Notes: generated from the letters alone by a model not told the origin. Positions 8,537 through 17,296 are shown, counted from the stretch's first letter. The stretch is 64,000 bases of DNA from Anaeromyxobacter oryzae (GCF_023169945.1 NZ_AP025591.1:3092481-3156480), one strand, 5' to 3'. Program-made: numbers and translations.

Positions 8537-9964
8537 ATGGAGATCCTGTTCGTCGCCTCCGAGGTCGCCCCGTTCTCGAAGACGGGCGGGCTCGGGGACG
8601 TCGCCGGGGCGCTGCCCCGAGCCCTCGCCGCGCGCGGCCACGCGGTCTCGGTCGTGACCCCGCGGTACGGCTCCATCGATCCGGTGCGGTGGGGCCTCAA
8701 GCCCATCCACCGCGCGATCCACGTGCGCGGCGAGGCGACGACGCTGTGGGTGAAGAAGGAGCGCGCGCCGGTCTACTTCGTCGAGCACGAGCACTTCTTC
8801 GGGTCGCGCCGCGGCCTCTACGGCGAGGACGGCGGCGACTACCCCGACAACGCCGAGCGGTTCGCGTACCTCGCGCGCGCCGCCCTCGCCGTCCCCTCCG
8901 CGATGCGGCTCCGGCCGCGCATCGTCCACGTGAACGACTGGCAGACGGGGCTCCTCCCGTTCCTGCTCCGGCACGAGCACCGCCAGGACCCCGCCCTGTC
9001 CGCGGCGAGGACCGTCTTCACGATCCACAACCTCGCCTACCAGGGGGTCTTCCCGAAGAGCGTGGTCCCGGTGCTCGGGCTGCCCTGGGACGTGTTCCGC
9101 TACGAGGCGATGGAGTTCTGGGATCAGCTCTCGTTCATGAAGGCGGCGCTCACCTTCGCGGACGCGCTCACGACCGTGTCGCCCTCCTACGCGCGGGAGA
9201 TCCTGACGCCCGAGGGCGGCGCGAACCTCGACGCGGTCCTCCGCCATCGCGCGAAGGACCTCACCGGCATCCTGAACGGCATCGACACGCACGAGTGGGA
9301 TCCGGCGACGGATCCGCACCTCCCCGCGCACTTCCGCGCGGACGACCTCGCCGGCAAGGCGGTGTGCAAGGCGGCGCTCCAGGAGGAGCTCGGGCTCCCC
9401 GTCCGCGCGAGCGTGCCGCTCCTCGCGATGGTCGGTCGCCTCGCGGATCAGAAGGGGATCGACCTCGTCGCGGCCGCGCTCCCCTCGATCCTCGATCACG
9501 ACGTGCAGGTCGTCCTCCTCGGGAGCGGCGACAAGCGGTACGAGGCGGCGTTCGCGCGCGCCGCGCGGGACCGGCCGGATCGGATGGCGGCACGGATCGG
9601 GTTCGACGAGGGGCTCGCGCACCGCATCGAGGCGGGCGCGGACGTCTTCCTCATGCCCTCCAAGTTCGAGCCGTGCGGGCTGAACCAGATGTACTCGCTC
9701 CGCTATGGCACGGTGCCGGCGGTGCGGGCCGTCGGCGGGCTCGAGGACACGGTCGTGGACTACGACGGCTGGAACGCCGGGACCGGCTTCAAGTTCACGG
9801 AGTACTCGCCCCACGCGCTGACGCTCGCGGTGCGGCGCGCGCTCGACGTGTACCGCGATCGGCGCGCCTTCGGCGGCCTCGTCCTCCGCGGGATGGCGGA
9901 GGACAACAGCTGGGAGCGGAGCGCCGGACGTTACGAGGCGCTCTACCGCACGCTCGGCGCTTGA
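8537..9964 (+). CDS. glgA: Glycogen synthase (ADP-glucose type, GT5)
   Basis: A 475-residue enzyme that extends alpha-1,4-glucan chains from ADP-glucose. The N-terminus has EVAPFSKTGGLGDVAGALP, where KTGGL binds the nucleotide sugar. HNLAYQG and ILNGIDTHEWDP are family landmarks. The C-terminal Rossmann domain carries FLMPSKFEPCGLNQMYSLRYG, the E-x7-E retaining-glycosyltransferase motif. Length matches bacterial GlgA. With the GH57 enzyme upstream it points to a glycogen pool. No branching enzyme or ADP-glucose pyrophosphorylase lies in the window. Confidence 0.95.
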   Translation: MEILFVASEVAPFSKTGGLGDVAGALPRALAARGHAVSVVTPRYGSIDPVRWGLKPIHRAIHVRGEATTLWVKKERAPVYFVEHEHFFGSRRGLYGEDGGDYPDNAERFAYLARAALAVPSAMRLRPRIVHVNDWQTGLLPFLLRHEHRQDPALSAARTVFTIHNLAYQGVFPKSVVPVLGLPWDVFRYEAMEFWDQLSFMKAALTFADALTTVSPSYAREILTPEGGANLDAVLRHRAKDLTGILNGIDTHEWDPATDPHLPAHFRADDLAGKAVCKAALQEELGLPVRASVPLLAMVGRLADQKGIDLVAAALPSILDHDVQVVLLGSGDKRYEAAFARAARDRPDRMAARIGFDEGLAHRIEAGADVFLMPSKFEPCGLNQMYSLRYGTVPAVRAVGGLEDTVVDYDGWNAGTGFKFTEYSPHALTLAVRRALDVYRDRRAFGGLVLRGMAEDNSWERSAGRYEALYRTLGA

Positions 9965-10004
9965 GGCATTGCCGTCCCGGGCCCGAAGTGGCCAGGTTCA
10001 CGGC

Positions 10005-10298
10005 ATGCCGCGCCGACGCTTGACGGATGACGACTTCGCGCCGGACGGGGGCGAGCCCACCGCACGCCCCACCGAGCGCCTGACCCGCGAGCTCCTCGAG
10101 GAGGACGACGAGAAGCTCGTCCCGATGTCGAACGTGGGCGGGGCCGCGCCGACGCCGCTCGGGATGGACTCGGGGGGCGACCTCCCCGGCCCCGACGACG
10201 ACCTCGCGAACCTCTCCGAGCCCGAGCCGCCCGAGCCGCCGGAGGTGGACGCGGTCCACGTCCGCGAGGACGAGGGGCCCGGCTCCGACCGCAGCTGA
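10005..10298 (+). CDS. Small acidic hypothetical protein
   Basis: A 97-residue protein, strongly acidic and rich in Asp, Glu and Pro, with RRR near the N-terminus and no predicted membrane segment or known motif. It looks mostly disordered. The ATG at 10005 was chosen over an upstream alternative because the extra residues look non-coding and it lies 40 bases after glgA. No function can be assigned. It is convergent with the zincin lipoprotein gene, with an 18-base gap. Confidence 0.55.
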   Translation: MPRRRLTDDDFAPDGGEPTARPTERLTRELLEEDDEKLVPMSNVGGAAPTPLGMDSGGDLPGPDDDLANLSEPEPPEPPEVDAVHVREDEGPGSDRS

Positions 10299-10316
10299 CG
10301 AGGCGCCGGGCGGGAG

Positions 10317-11594
10317 CTACTCGAGCCCGCGATCGCGGAGCTCGTCGTCGCTCTCGCCGTGCAGGTGCCCGAGCTCGTGGAGCAGCGTGACGCGCACCTG
10401 ATCGGTGAGCTCGCCCCGGTCGCGGGCGAAGCGCACCAGGTTCTTCCGGTAGAACACGATGGACCGGCAGCGCGGCCCGTCCGCGGTCGTGCAGGGCTCG
10501 TCCTCGGCGGGGCCGCGATACAGGCCGAGGATCGACGGCGAGAGCGGCGGATCCACCGCGAGGAGGTCGTCCGGCGCGGGCAGGTCCTGGATCTCCACCG
10601 GCGCCAGGGCGAGCGCCTTCCGCTCGGGCTCGGGCAGCGCGGCGACGGCGGCCTCGACCTCGGCGCGAAACGCCTTCTCGTCGAGGGCGAGCTCCGGCTT
10701 GAAGTCCGCGGGCGCGAGCGCGCGCGCCTTCGCGAGGAGGGCGTCGGCCCGCTTCGCGTCGCCCCGCCGCTCCGCGAGGAGCCCGAGCTGGTGCAGCGTC
10801 CACGCGTCGTCCGGTGCGAGCGCGAGCGCGCGCTCGAACGCCCGCTGCGCCTCGTCGAAGCGGCAGAGCTCGAACAGCGCGACGCCCCGCTCGTAGACCG
10901 CATCGGCGTCCTCGGGGCGCCCCGCGACGGCGCGGTCGAGGTGGCCGAGGGCGAGGTGGCTCCGGCCCAGGTCGTTCTCGGCGATGCCGGCGAGCAGCTC
11001 GAGGCGCGCGGCGAGCTCGCCGGCCTTGTGCGGTGGGCGGCCGGCCGCGCGCGCGCCGCGCACGGCGTACTCGAGCCCCGCCTCGAGCGCGTCGCGCGCG
11101 CCGCCGAGGCGCCGCACGTACAGCTCGGCGGCGCCGAGGAGCGCCCGCGGATCGTCGGGATCGATGGCGAGGGCGCGCGCGAAGGCGAGCCGGGCGTCGT
11201 CGAGCTTGCCGGAGGCGGCGAGGGCGCCGCCGCGCGCGGCGAGCGCCGAGACGAGGCGCGGCGCGATCCGGAGGGCCTCGTCCGCGCAACCGAGCGCGTG
11301 CTCGGAGTCGCCGCCGTCGAGGGCGTCGAGCGCCTCCTCGGAGAGCGCGGACGGCGCGGCGTACGGCTCGTCCGGGAGGCACGGCGATGGGCGCGGGCGG
11401 ACGCCTTCGCTCTGGCGCGGGGGCTGCCCGGGGCTGCTGGGGCGGATGAGGCTCGCGACCGCGGGCGCCGTGGTCCGCGCCGCCGGGGCCGTTGCCTGCG
11501 CGGGGGCCTCCGCGGGCGCGCGGGCGGGCGTCGGGGAGCGGGTGCAGGCCGCGGCGAGCAGGAGGCCCGCCGCGCGGCGGAGCGGCCGAACCAT
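10317..11594 (-). CDS. TPR lipoprotein with C-terminal minimal zincin (HELGH)
   Basis: A 425-residue protein. The N-terminus MVRPLRRAAGLLLAAAC looks like a lipoprotein signal with Cys17, followed by a Pro/Ala linker. Residues about 85-280 form tetratricopeptide-like helical repeats (for example GKLDDARLAFARALAIDPDD). The C-terminal 130 residues resemble the small 'possibl zinc metallopeptidase' family, ending in HELGHLHGESDDELRDRGLE with H406, E407 and H410. The active-site helix is almost at the C-terminus, as is usual for that family. An envelope-anchored TPR fused to the zincin is unusual and suggests recruitment to a partner. The substrate is unknown. Confidence 0.7.
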   Translation of the reverse strand: MVRPLRRAAGLLLAAACTRSPTPARAPAEAPAQATAPAARTTAPAVASLIRPSSPGQPPRQSEGVRPRPSPCLPDEPYAAPSALSEEALDALDGGDSEHALGCADEALRIAPRLVSALAARGGALAASGKLDDARLAFARALAIDPDDPRALLGAAELYVRRLGGARDALEAGLEYAVRGARAAGRPPHKAGELAARLELLAGIAENDLGRSHLALGHLDRAVAGRPEDADAVYERGVALFELCRFDEAQRAFERALALAPDDAWTLHQLGLLAERRGDAKRADALLAKARALAPADFKPELALDEKAFRAEVEAAVAALPEPERKALALAPVEIQDLPAPDDLLAVDPPLSPSILGLYRGPAEDEPCTTADGPRCRSIVFYRKNLVRFARDRGELTDQVRVTLLHELGHLHGESDDELRDRGLE

Positions 11595-11676
11595 CGGGGC
11601 GAGCTTGCCATGGGCGAGACGGGCACGCCAGACGGGGGCACCTTCGGCGGGGGAGAGGAGAGGAGGTCGGCCGCCC

Positions 11677-12588
11677 TCAGGCGCCGAGCTCCGCCTCGCA
11701 CCGCGCGGCGAGCCCCTCGAGGAAGGCGAGGAGCTCGGGCGGGTGGTCCGGGTCCGAGGCCTCGAGGTCGACGCGCACGATGCGATCGAGCTCGAACGTG
11801 GCGAGCTCGAGGTCCGTCGACGCGCCGAGCTCGAGGAACCAGGCGACCGGGAGCACCTCGAGGTCGCGCAGCTTGGTCCAGATCCACCGCAGGTTCGGAT
11901 CGGCGAAGCCGTACCCCACGAGGAGGAGCTCGCGGCCGACGACGTCGGAGCAGAACCGCAGGTCGATCGGGTTCGAGGCGAGGTCGGACCTGCGCTGGAA
12001 ATCGGACTCGCTCACCACGAGCGTCCCGGGCCGGCCGAGCGTGCCGTGGAGCTTGTAGATCGGGAACCGGGGCACGAACCGCCCGTTCACCCGGTCGAAC
12101 CGCCAGCGGTGCATGTCCTCCGCGCCCGCGACGACCTGGCACGGCCTCCCGGCCCAGGTGAAGGTCTTCTCGAGCAGGTCGTCGAAGTTGGTCGTGTAGA
12201 TGGCCGGCACGAACGCCGAGAGGCGGACGAGGAGCCGCTGGAGCGGGAGGCGGGCGGGGTCGATCCGCGACGTGTCGAAGAGCTCCGCGAGCTTCTCCAC
12301 GAGCCGCGCCTCGCCCCGGAGATACCGGTGGGCCTCCGGGATCCGCATGAGCGCCTCGACCGGGATCCGGTCGCGCGGCGACGGCGGCGCGAACCGCTCG
12401 CGGACGCCCGGCACCTTCTTGCGGAGCGCGGGGACGAGGTCCTCGGCGAGGGCGCAGACCGCCTCACGCCAGGAGGGCAGCCCCGCCCATCGGGAGGCGC
12501 CGGCGCCGACGAGGACGAGGAGCTGGCCCCGCGCGAGCCGGTCGAAGATGCGGTCCTGGACCGCGCGCAGGTCGGGCGCGCCGGGCAT
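11677..12588 (-). CDS. Stand-alone SIR2-like domain protein
   Basis: A 303-residue protein of the SIR2_2 type. LLVLVGAGAS is the NAD-binding glycine loop. YTTNFDDLLE carries the Asn-Asp pair, YKLHGTLG the catalytic His, and LLLVGYGFADPN the closing nucleotide-binding motif. Members of this superfamily are NAD hydrolases or deacylases. Several are effectors of anti-phage systems, but here it is a single-domain gene without a recognisable partner, between thiO and a TPR gene, so a defence role is speculative. ATG 12588 was chosen; a TTG 39 bases upstream would add 13 residues unlike the domain. Confidence 0.8.
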   Translation of the reverse strand: MPGAPDLRAVQDRIFDRLARGQLLVLVGAGASRWAGLPSWREAVCALAEDLVPALRKKVPGVRERFAPPSPRDRIPVEALMRIPEAHRYLRGEARLVEKLAELFDTSRIDPARLPLQRLLVRLSAFVPAIYTTNFDDLLEKTFTWAGRPCQVVAGAEDMHRWRFDRVNGRFVPRFPIYKLHGTLGRPGTLVVSESDFQRRSDLASNPIDLRFCSDVVGRELLLVGYGFADPNLRWIWTKLRDLEVLPVAWFLELGASTDLELATFELDRIVRVDLEASDPDHPPELLAFLEGLAARCEAELGA

Positions 12589-12693
12589 GCCGCCCGGAAA
12601 CGTTGGCGCGGCGGAGCGACCGGGCAACGTCCACTGGGCGTGCCGCCCCGCCGGCAGGGCCGTCCTGCTTCCCGGGGCCCCTCCCTGCGACCG

Positions 12694-13818
12694 TCAGTGC
12701 GCGCGCGGCGGCCGCCCGGCGCCCAGCCGCGCCGGCGAGAACGGGGAGAGGTCGACCGGCGGCGCCTTCCCGAGCACGGCCGCGGTGACGGCGTCCGCGG
12801 TGATGGGCGCGAGCAGGATCCCGTTCCGCGTGTGGCCCGTGGCGTAGAAGAGGCCGGGCACGGTGCCGGCCCCGAGGATCGGCTCGCCATCGGGGCTCGC
12901 CGGGCGGAAGTTCGACCAGGTCTCGACGACGGGAGCGTCGGCGAGGGCGGGTGCGATCTCGAGCGCCACGTCGAGGACGTGCCGGAGCCCGCCCGCGGTG
13001 ACCGCCTTCTCGAAGCCGACCTCCTCCATCGTCGAGCCGCACAGGATCCGGCCGTCGGCGCGCGGGACGACGTAGCCGTTGCCCGAGAACACGACGCGCG
13101 CGAGGAGCGGCGGGCGCGTCTCGACCACGGCGATCTGGCCGCGCACCGGGCGGACCGCGCCGGGCGGGAGCCCGTGTCCCTCCACCTGCAGGCTCCAGCT
13201 GCCCGCCGCGAGGACCACCGCGTCCGCGTCGATGCGGCCGGCCTCGTGGTCGACGCCGGCGGCGCGGCCGCCCTCGTGCAGGATCCGGCGCACGCGGCCG
13301 GTGAGGAAGGTGGCGCCGGCGCGCGCGGCGGCGATGTAGACGGCGCGCCCGAGCAGGCGCGGATCGAGCGACGCCTCGTCCTCGAAGTGGAGCGCGCCGC
13401 GCGCCGCGGGGGAGAGGCCCGGCTCGAGCCTGCGCACCTCGCGATCGTCGAGGACGGTCACAGGGAGGCCTGCCTTGTCGAGCTTCTCGGCGCGGCCGGC
13501 GAGGACCTTCGCGTGGGCGTCGTCGAACGCGACCTCGAGCGTGCCGCCCCCGCGGTAGCCGACCCAGAGCCCGCTCGCCGCCTCGACCTCGCGCGCGAAC
13601 GCCGCGTACCGGGCGAGCGAGGCGGCGCACAGCGCGTAGAACGGTCCAGGCTCGACCGCCTCGACTCCCGGCGAGAGGATCCCCCCCGCCGCGCTCGACG
13701 CCTCGGCGCCGGGGATGGCGCGCTCGAGCACGGTGACCTTCTTGCCGGCCTGAGCCAGGCGGAGCGCGACCGCCGAGCCCTGCAGGCCGGCGCCCACAAC
13801 CACCACGTCGGTCTTCAT
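12694..13818 (-). CDS. thiO: Glycine oxidase / FAD-dependent amine oxidoreductase
   Basis: A 374-residue flavoenzyme of the DAO family. Residues 5-12 (VVVVGAGLQGS) and ERAIPGAEASSAAGGILSP form the FAD-binding site in ThiO style. GYVVPRADGRILCGSTMEEVGF and YATGHTRNGILLAP are characteristic of glycine oxidase ThiO, which makes iminoglycine for the thiamine thiazole ring. ATG 13818 starts directly at the Rossmann strand and lies 8 bases after TAGTCT. No other thiamine gene is in the window, so another D-amino-acid or imino acid substrate remains possible. Confidence 0.85.
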   Translation of the reverse strand: MKTDVVVVGAGLQGSAVALRLAQAGKKVTVLERAIPGAEASSAAGGILSPGVEAVEPGPFYALCAASLARYAAFAREVEAASGLWVGYRGGGTLEVAFDDAHAKVLAGRAEKLDKAGLPVTVLDDREVRRLEPGLSPAARGALHFEDEASLDPRLLGRAVYIAAARAGATFLTGRVRRILHEGGRAAGVDHEAGRIDADAVVLAAGSWSLQVEGHGLPPGAVRPVRGQIAVVETRPPLLARVVFSGNGYVVPRADGRILCGSTMEEVGFEKAVTAGGLRHVLDVALEIAPALADAPVVETWSNFRPASPDGEPILGAGTVPGLFYATGHTRNGILLAPITADAVTAAVLGKAPPVDLSPFSPARLGAGRPPRAH

Positions 13819-13826
13819 GCGAGCGG

Positions 13827-13855
13827 AGACTATGCTCGAACCGGGCGGCGGTGAA
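13827..13855 (-). promoter_or_regulatory. Promoter of thiO
   Basis: On the minus strand TTCACC (13855-13850), a 17-base spacer, then TAGTCT (13832-13827). The -10 ends 8 bases before the ATG, so the predicted leader is about 2 bases. Confidence 0.45.
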
Positions 13856-13885
13856 GCGTCCACCGCGCGCGCCGGCGCCGCGAGC

Positions 13886-14530
13886 TCAGCGAGCGCCGTT
13901 CGCGGCGCCGTCGGCGCGCCCGCCGACGAGGCCGTGCGAGAGCAGGTCGAGGACGTGCGTCCGCCACGCCTCCGGCGGGAGCGGCTCGGCCACGAACGGC
14001 CGGACGGCCTCCTGCGCGGAAGCGACGAGCGCGGCGAGGCCGCCGACCGTCACGACGGTGAGCACGGGGTCGACGCGCGCGCCGTCGTTCGCGCCGGCGG
14101 CGACGACCGCCGCGGCGCGGCGGACCGGATCGAGCAGCGCCGGCTCCGCGGTCGTGAGCTGCGAGAGGTACGGCGCGCCGTCGAGGTACTCGCGCACGAG
14201 CATCTGCGCGCCCATCGGATCCCGCATCATCGCGTCGAGGTAGGCGCCGATGACGGACTGCGGCCCGCTCCCGCCGTCCTCGACGAGCCGGGAGATCTCG
14301 TTCGCGGCGGACAGCCAGACCGAGCGGAGGATGTCGAGGTAGAGGGCGCGCTTCGACGCCCAGTGGCGATAGATGAGGGCGACGTTGCAGGAGGCGCCGC
14401 GCGCGATCCCCTGCACCCGCGCGCCGTGGTAGCCGCGCTTCGAGAACTCCGAGCGCGCTGCGTCCCAGATCCGCTCCGCGATCCCGGGACGTGGCGGGCC
14501 GACCCTCCTGCTGGCGACCGAGCCGTCCAT
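13886..14530 (-). CDS. TetR/AcrR family transcriptional regulator
   Basis: A 214-residue regulator. Residues about 15-60 form the TetR helix-turn-helix: IWDAARSEFSKRGYHGARVQGIA, then ASCNVALIYRHWASKRALYLDIL, with the typical YRHW..K recognition helix. The C-terminal helical ligand domain has no informative motif. ATG 14530 was chosen because it lies 7 bases after a -10 element. It is divergent from dinB and may control itself. thiO lies downstream on the same strand but has its own promoter. The ligand is unknown. Confidence 0.85.
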   Translation of the reverse strand: MDGSVASRRVGPPRPGIAERIWDAARSEFSKRGYHGARVQGIARGASCNVALIYRHWASKRALYLDILRSVWLSAANEISRLVEDGGSGPQSVIGAYLDAMMRDPMGAQMLVREYLDGAPYLSQLTTAEPALLDPVRRAAAVVAAGANDGARVDPVLTVVTVGGLAALVASAQEAVRPFVAEPLPPEAWRTHVLDLLSHGLVGGRADGAANGAR

Positions 14531-14537
14531 GAGAAAG

Positions 14538-14566
14538 CACTTATCGTTTCGGTTGACGCGGGTCAA
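14538..14566 (-). promoter_or_regulatory. TetR promoter with overlapping inverted repeat
   Basis: On the minus strand TTGACC (14566-14561), a 17-base spacer and TAAGTG (14543-14538). The -35 is half of TTGAC-N4-GTCAA (14553-14566), a possible autoregulatory operator. The start codon is 7 bases after the -10. Confidence 0.45.
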
Positions 14567-14583
14567 GCGTCGCTTCATCCCCG

Positions 14584-14612
14584 TTGGGCCTGACGGAGCG
14601 GCGCTCTATAGA
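14584..14612 (+). promoter_or_regulatory. Promoter of dinB
   Basis: TTGGGC (14584-14589), a 17-base spacer, TATAGA (14607-14612), then 7 bases to ATG 14620. No LexA-type palindrome is recognised in the gap. Confidence 0.5.
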
Positions 14613-14619
14613 GGATGCG

Positions 14620-15861
14620 ATGCCCGCGCCCGGTCCCCGGACCATCGTCCACCTCGACCTGGACGCGTTCTACGCGTCGGTCGAGCAGCTGGACGACCCG
14701 CGCCTGCGCGGATGTCCCGTGATCGTGGGGGGGACGGGCCGCCGCGGCGTCGTCTGCGCCGCGAGCTACGAGGCGCGCCGGTTCGGTGTCCGCTCCGCGA
14801 TGCCCACCGCGCGCGCGCGGCGACTCTGCCCGGACGGCGTCTACCTCCCGCCGCGCTTCGACCGGTACGGGGCGCTGTCCGATCAGGTGTTCGGCATCTA
14901 CCGGCGCTACACGCCGCTCGTCGAGCCGCTCTCGCTCGACGAGGCCTTCCTCGACGTCACGGCCAGCCGCGCGCTGCACGGCGCCGGCGCGGACATCGCC
15001 CGCGCCATCAAGGCCGCGGTGCGGAACGAGTGCGGCCTCGCGGTGTCCGCCGGGATCGCGGACGTGAAGATGGCCGCGAAGATCGCGACCGACCTCGGCA
15101 AGCCCGACGGCCTCGTCGAGGTCCCCGCGGGCGGCGTCGCCGCGTTCCTCGCGCCGCTCCCCGTCGGTCGCCTCTGGGGCGTCGGCCACGTCACCGAGGC
15201 GGCGCTCCGGAAGATCGGCGTCGCGACCATCGGCGACCTGGCCCGCATGCCCGAGGCGGCGCTCGCGGCGGCGATCGGCGCCTCGCACGCCCGCGGGCTC
15301 CGCGCGCTCGCGATGGGCGACGACCCGCGCGAGGTCGTGCCCGACGAGGCGGCGAAGTCCGTCGGCGCCGAGGACACGTTCGGAGAGGATCTCGTCGGCC
15401 GTGTGGCGCTCGAGCGCGAGCTGCTCTCGCAGGCGGCGCGGGTCGGGCGGCGGCTCCGCGCCGCCTCGCTCGAGGGCCACGTCGTCACCCTGAAGGTGAA
15501 GTACGCGGACTTCGAGCTCGTCACCCGGCGCGTGACGCTCCCGCAGCCGACCGACGACGACCGGGCGATCTACGAGGCGGCGCGCGCGCAGCTCGAGCGC
15601 ATCGACCTCGCCCGGCCGGTCCGGCTCACCGGCATCTCGGTCTCGGACTTCGCCGGGGGCGAGGAGCGCGGGCAGCTCGGGCTCTTCGCCGCCGACGTCG
15701 TCCCGCGGCCGCCCGAGGAGACGCGACGCCGGAAGCTCAACGCGGCGCTCGACGCGCTCGCCGATCGCTTCGGCGAGAACACCGTCACGCGCGCCGATCT
15801 CGCCGGCCCGGCCCGGACGCTCCGCCGTGGCGGCGACCGGGCGCCGGACGACGACGACTGA
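14620..15861 (+). CDS. dinB: DNA polymerase IV (Y family)
   Basis: A 413-residue translesion polymerase. VHLDLDAFYASVEQ and SLDEAFLDV supply the three catalytic acidic residues. GRLWGVGH and the following helix-hairpin-helix lie in the thumb. The C-terminal little-finger domain ends with QLGLF, a good match to the sliding-clamp-binding pentapeptide, here about 60 residues before the end. ATG 14620 starts the conserved N-terminus and follows the -10 element by 7 bases. An upstream in-frame start would add 12 residues and pass through the promoter. Confidence 0.93.
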   Translation: MPAPGPRTIVHLDLDAFYASVEQLDDPRLRGCPVIVGGTGRRGVVCAASYEARRFGVRSAMPTARARRLCPDGVYLPPRFDRYGALSDQVFGIYRRYTPLVEPLSLDEAFLDVTASRALHGAGADIARAIKAAVRNECGLAVSAGIADVKMAAKIATDLGKPDGLVEVPAGGVAAFLAPLPVGRLWGVGHVTEAALRKIGVATIGDLARMPEAALAAAIGASHARGLRALAMGDDPREVVPDEAAKSVGAEDTFGEDLVGRVALERELLSQAARVGRRLRAASLEGHVVTLKVKYADFELVTRRVTLPQPTDDDRAIYEAARAQLERIDLARPVRLTGISVSDFAGGEERGQLGLFAADVVPRPPEETRRRKLNAALDALADRFGENTVTRADLAGPARTLRRGGDRAPDDDD

Positions 15862-15864
15862 TCG

Positions 15865-16332
15865 TCACTTCCCGCGCTTCGGCCCCGCGAAGGGCGCGTT
15901 CGGGCCCATGTTCGGCCCGTCGCCCGCGGGCGAGGAGCCGGTGCCGCCGTGCGCGCCGCTCTCCGTCCGCGCGTGCGCGCCGCCCGTCGTGCCGCCCTTC
16001 TCGAGCGGGCTCTGCGCCTCCACCGTGATCGCGGTCGGGCGCCCGCCGTGGCCCGTCTGGAACGAGGCGCGCACCGACGTGCCCTCCTCGAGCCGGTCGA
16101 TCGACGCCGGCTGCCCGTCCACCTTCACCGTCGTCCGATCGCTCACGCGCAGCGTGACGTCCGGCCGGTCGGGCGCCCGGATGACGAGCCGCGTCTCGTC
16201 CGCGCGCGCCACGGTGCCGGTCACCTCCTGCGTGCCGCCCTGCGGCCGCTGCCCGCCCGCCTCGCCGCCCTGCTTGCGGCAGGCGGCGAGCGCGAGGCAC
16301 CCCGCCGCGACCGCGATCCCGATCCTCGACAT
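15865..16332 (-). CDS. Small lipoprotein, DUF5666-like
   Basis: A 155-residue secreted lipoprotein: MSRIGIAVAAGCLALAAC has the LAAC lipobox with Cys18. The middle segment (TGTVARADETRLVIRAP, TLRVSDRTTVKVDGQPA) resembles small beta-barrel DUF5666-like domains. The tail is a Gly/Thr/Pro-rich flexible region. ATG 16332 has a strong GGAGGAG site upstream. It is convergent with dinB with a 3-base gap. The function is unknown. Confidence 0.7.
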   Translation of the reverse strand: MSRIGIAVAAGCLALAACRKQGGEAGGQRPQGGTQEVTGTVARADETRLVIRAPDRPDVTLRVSDRTTVKVDGQPASIDRLEEGTSVRASFQTGHGGRPTAITVEAQSPLEKGGTTGGAHARTESGAHGGTGSSPAGDGPNMGPNAPFAGPKRGK

Positions 16333-16447
16333 CCGATGCTCCTCCCGTCGTCCAGCAGGGCGACACCGCAACCTGCGGGCGCGCCCGCCGGCCCGGCAAC
16401 GGCGCCCCGCCTTTGCGCCCGGTCGCGGCGAGCCCCAAGTTCTCCGC

Positions 16448-17296
16448 ATGAGCGCGGGCGAACGTGCGACCGAGGACCTCGCCCCGAGGTCCGTCGGCAG
16501 GGAGCGGAGCCAGGAGGAGCTGGACGCGAGGGCGACGGCGCTCCGGGCGCTCGCCGCCTCACGGGTCCCGTTCATGGTGGCGGGCGCGTACGCGTTCTTC
16601 GAGTACACCGGCATCTTCCGGGACACGAAGGACCTCGACCTCTTCCTGCGCGAGCGCGATCTCGACGAGGCGTTCGCGGTGCTCGAGAGGGCGGGTTTCC
16701 GCACCGAGATCACCGACCCGGGCTGGATCGGCAAGGCGTGGCAGGGCGAGTGGTTCGTCGACCTCATCTTCTCGTCCGGCAACGGCGTCGCGGTGGTCGA
16801 CGACCTCTGGTTCGAGAACGCGCGGACGGGCCGGGTGATGGACGTGCAGGTCCTGCTCGCGCCGCCCGAGGAGATGATCTGGTCGAAGAGCTTCGTGCTC
16901 GAGCGCGAGCGATACGATGGCGCCGACGTGAACCACCTGCTGCACGCCTGCGGGGGGACCATGGACTGGGAGCGCCTCCTCGCGCGCTTCGATCGGTACT
17001 GGGAGGTCCTCTTCTCGCACCTGCTGCTGTTCCAGTTCGCGTACCCGGCCTCGCGGTCGGTCGTGCCGGACTGGCTCGTCGAGGAGCTCGTGCGACGGCA
17101 GCGGGAGAACGTCCGGGCGGGCGACCACCCGCTGCCGCTCTGCCGTGGGCCGCTCATGTCGCGCGTCCAGTATCGCCACGACCTCGAGGAGCTCGGCCTC
17201 CACGACGGGCGGCGCTGGGACGAGGTCGAGCGGGAGCCCGGGAGGGGCGCGATCGATGGCGGCGAACGGGACGTTCCGCCTGGCCGCGGTGGCTGA
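16448..17296 (+). CDS. Nucleotidyltransferase-fold protein
   Basis: A 282-residue protein. VPFMVAGAYAFFEYTGIFRDTKDLDLFL fits the start of a nucleotidyltransferase domain: an alpha-helix followed by the DLD metal-binding strand. DEAFAVLERAGF is the next helix. The usual GS dipeptide before the acidic pair is replaced by a variant AGAYAF, so activity is uncertain. CAAGTT (16436-16441) lies 6 bases before the ATG. The last 41 bases overlap the following metallophosphoesterase gene in another frame, suggesting co-expression. Confidence 0.65.
   Translation: MSAGERATEDLAPRSVGRERSQEELDARATALRALAASRVPFMVAGAYAFFEYTGIFRDTKDLDLFLRERDLDEAFAVLERAGFRTEITDPGWIGKAWQGEWFVDLIFSSGNGVAVVDDLWFENARTGRVMDVQVLLAPPEEMIWSKSFVLERERYDGADVNHLLHACGGTMDWERLLARFDRYWEVLFSHLLLFQFAYPASRSVVPDWLVEELVRRQRENVRAGDHPLPLCRGPLMSRVQYRHDLEELGLHDGRRWDEVEREPGRGAIDGGERDVPPGRGG

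Noticed and set aside
2302..8706. A 2134-codon open frame on the minus strand
   Set aside because: It lies antisense to six well-supported genes (PilZ, VOC, GH57, FHA-GGDEF, MFS, galT). Its translation is Arg/Pro/Ala/Glu/Asp-rich low complexity, the usual result of third-position GC bias.
11677..12588. A defence island around the SIR2-like gene
   Set aside because: The neighbours are thiO, a TPR-zincin lipoprotein, TetR and dinB. No restriction, Argonaute, TIR, helicase or other known partner lies nearby.
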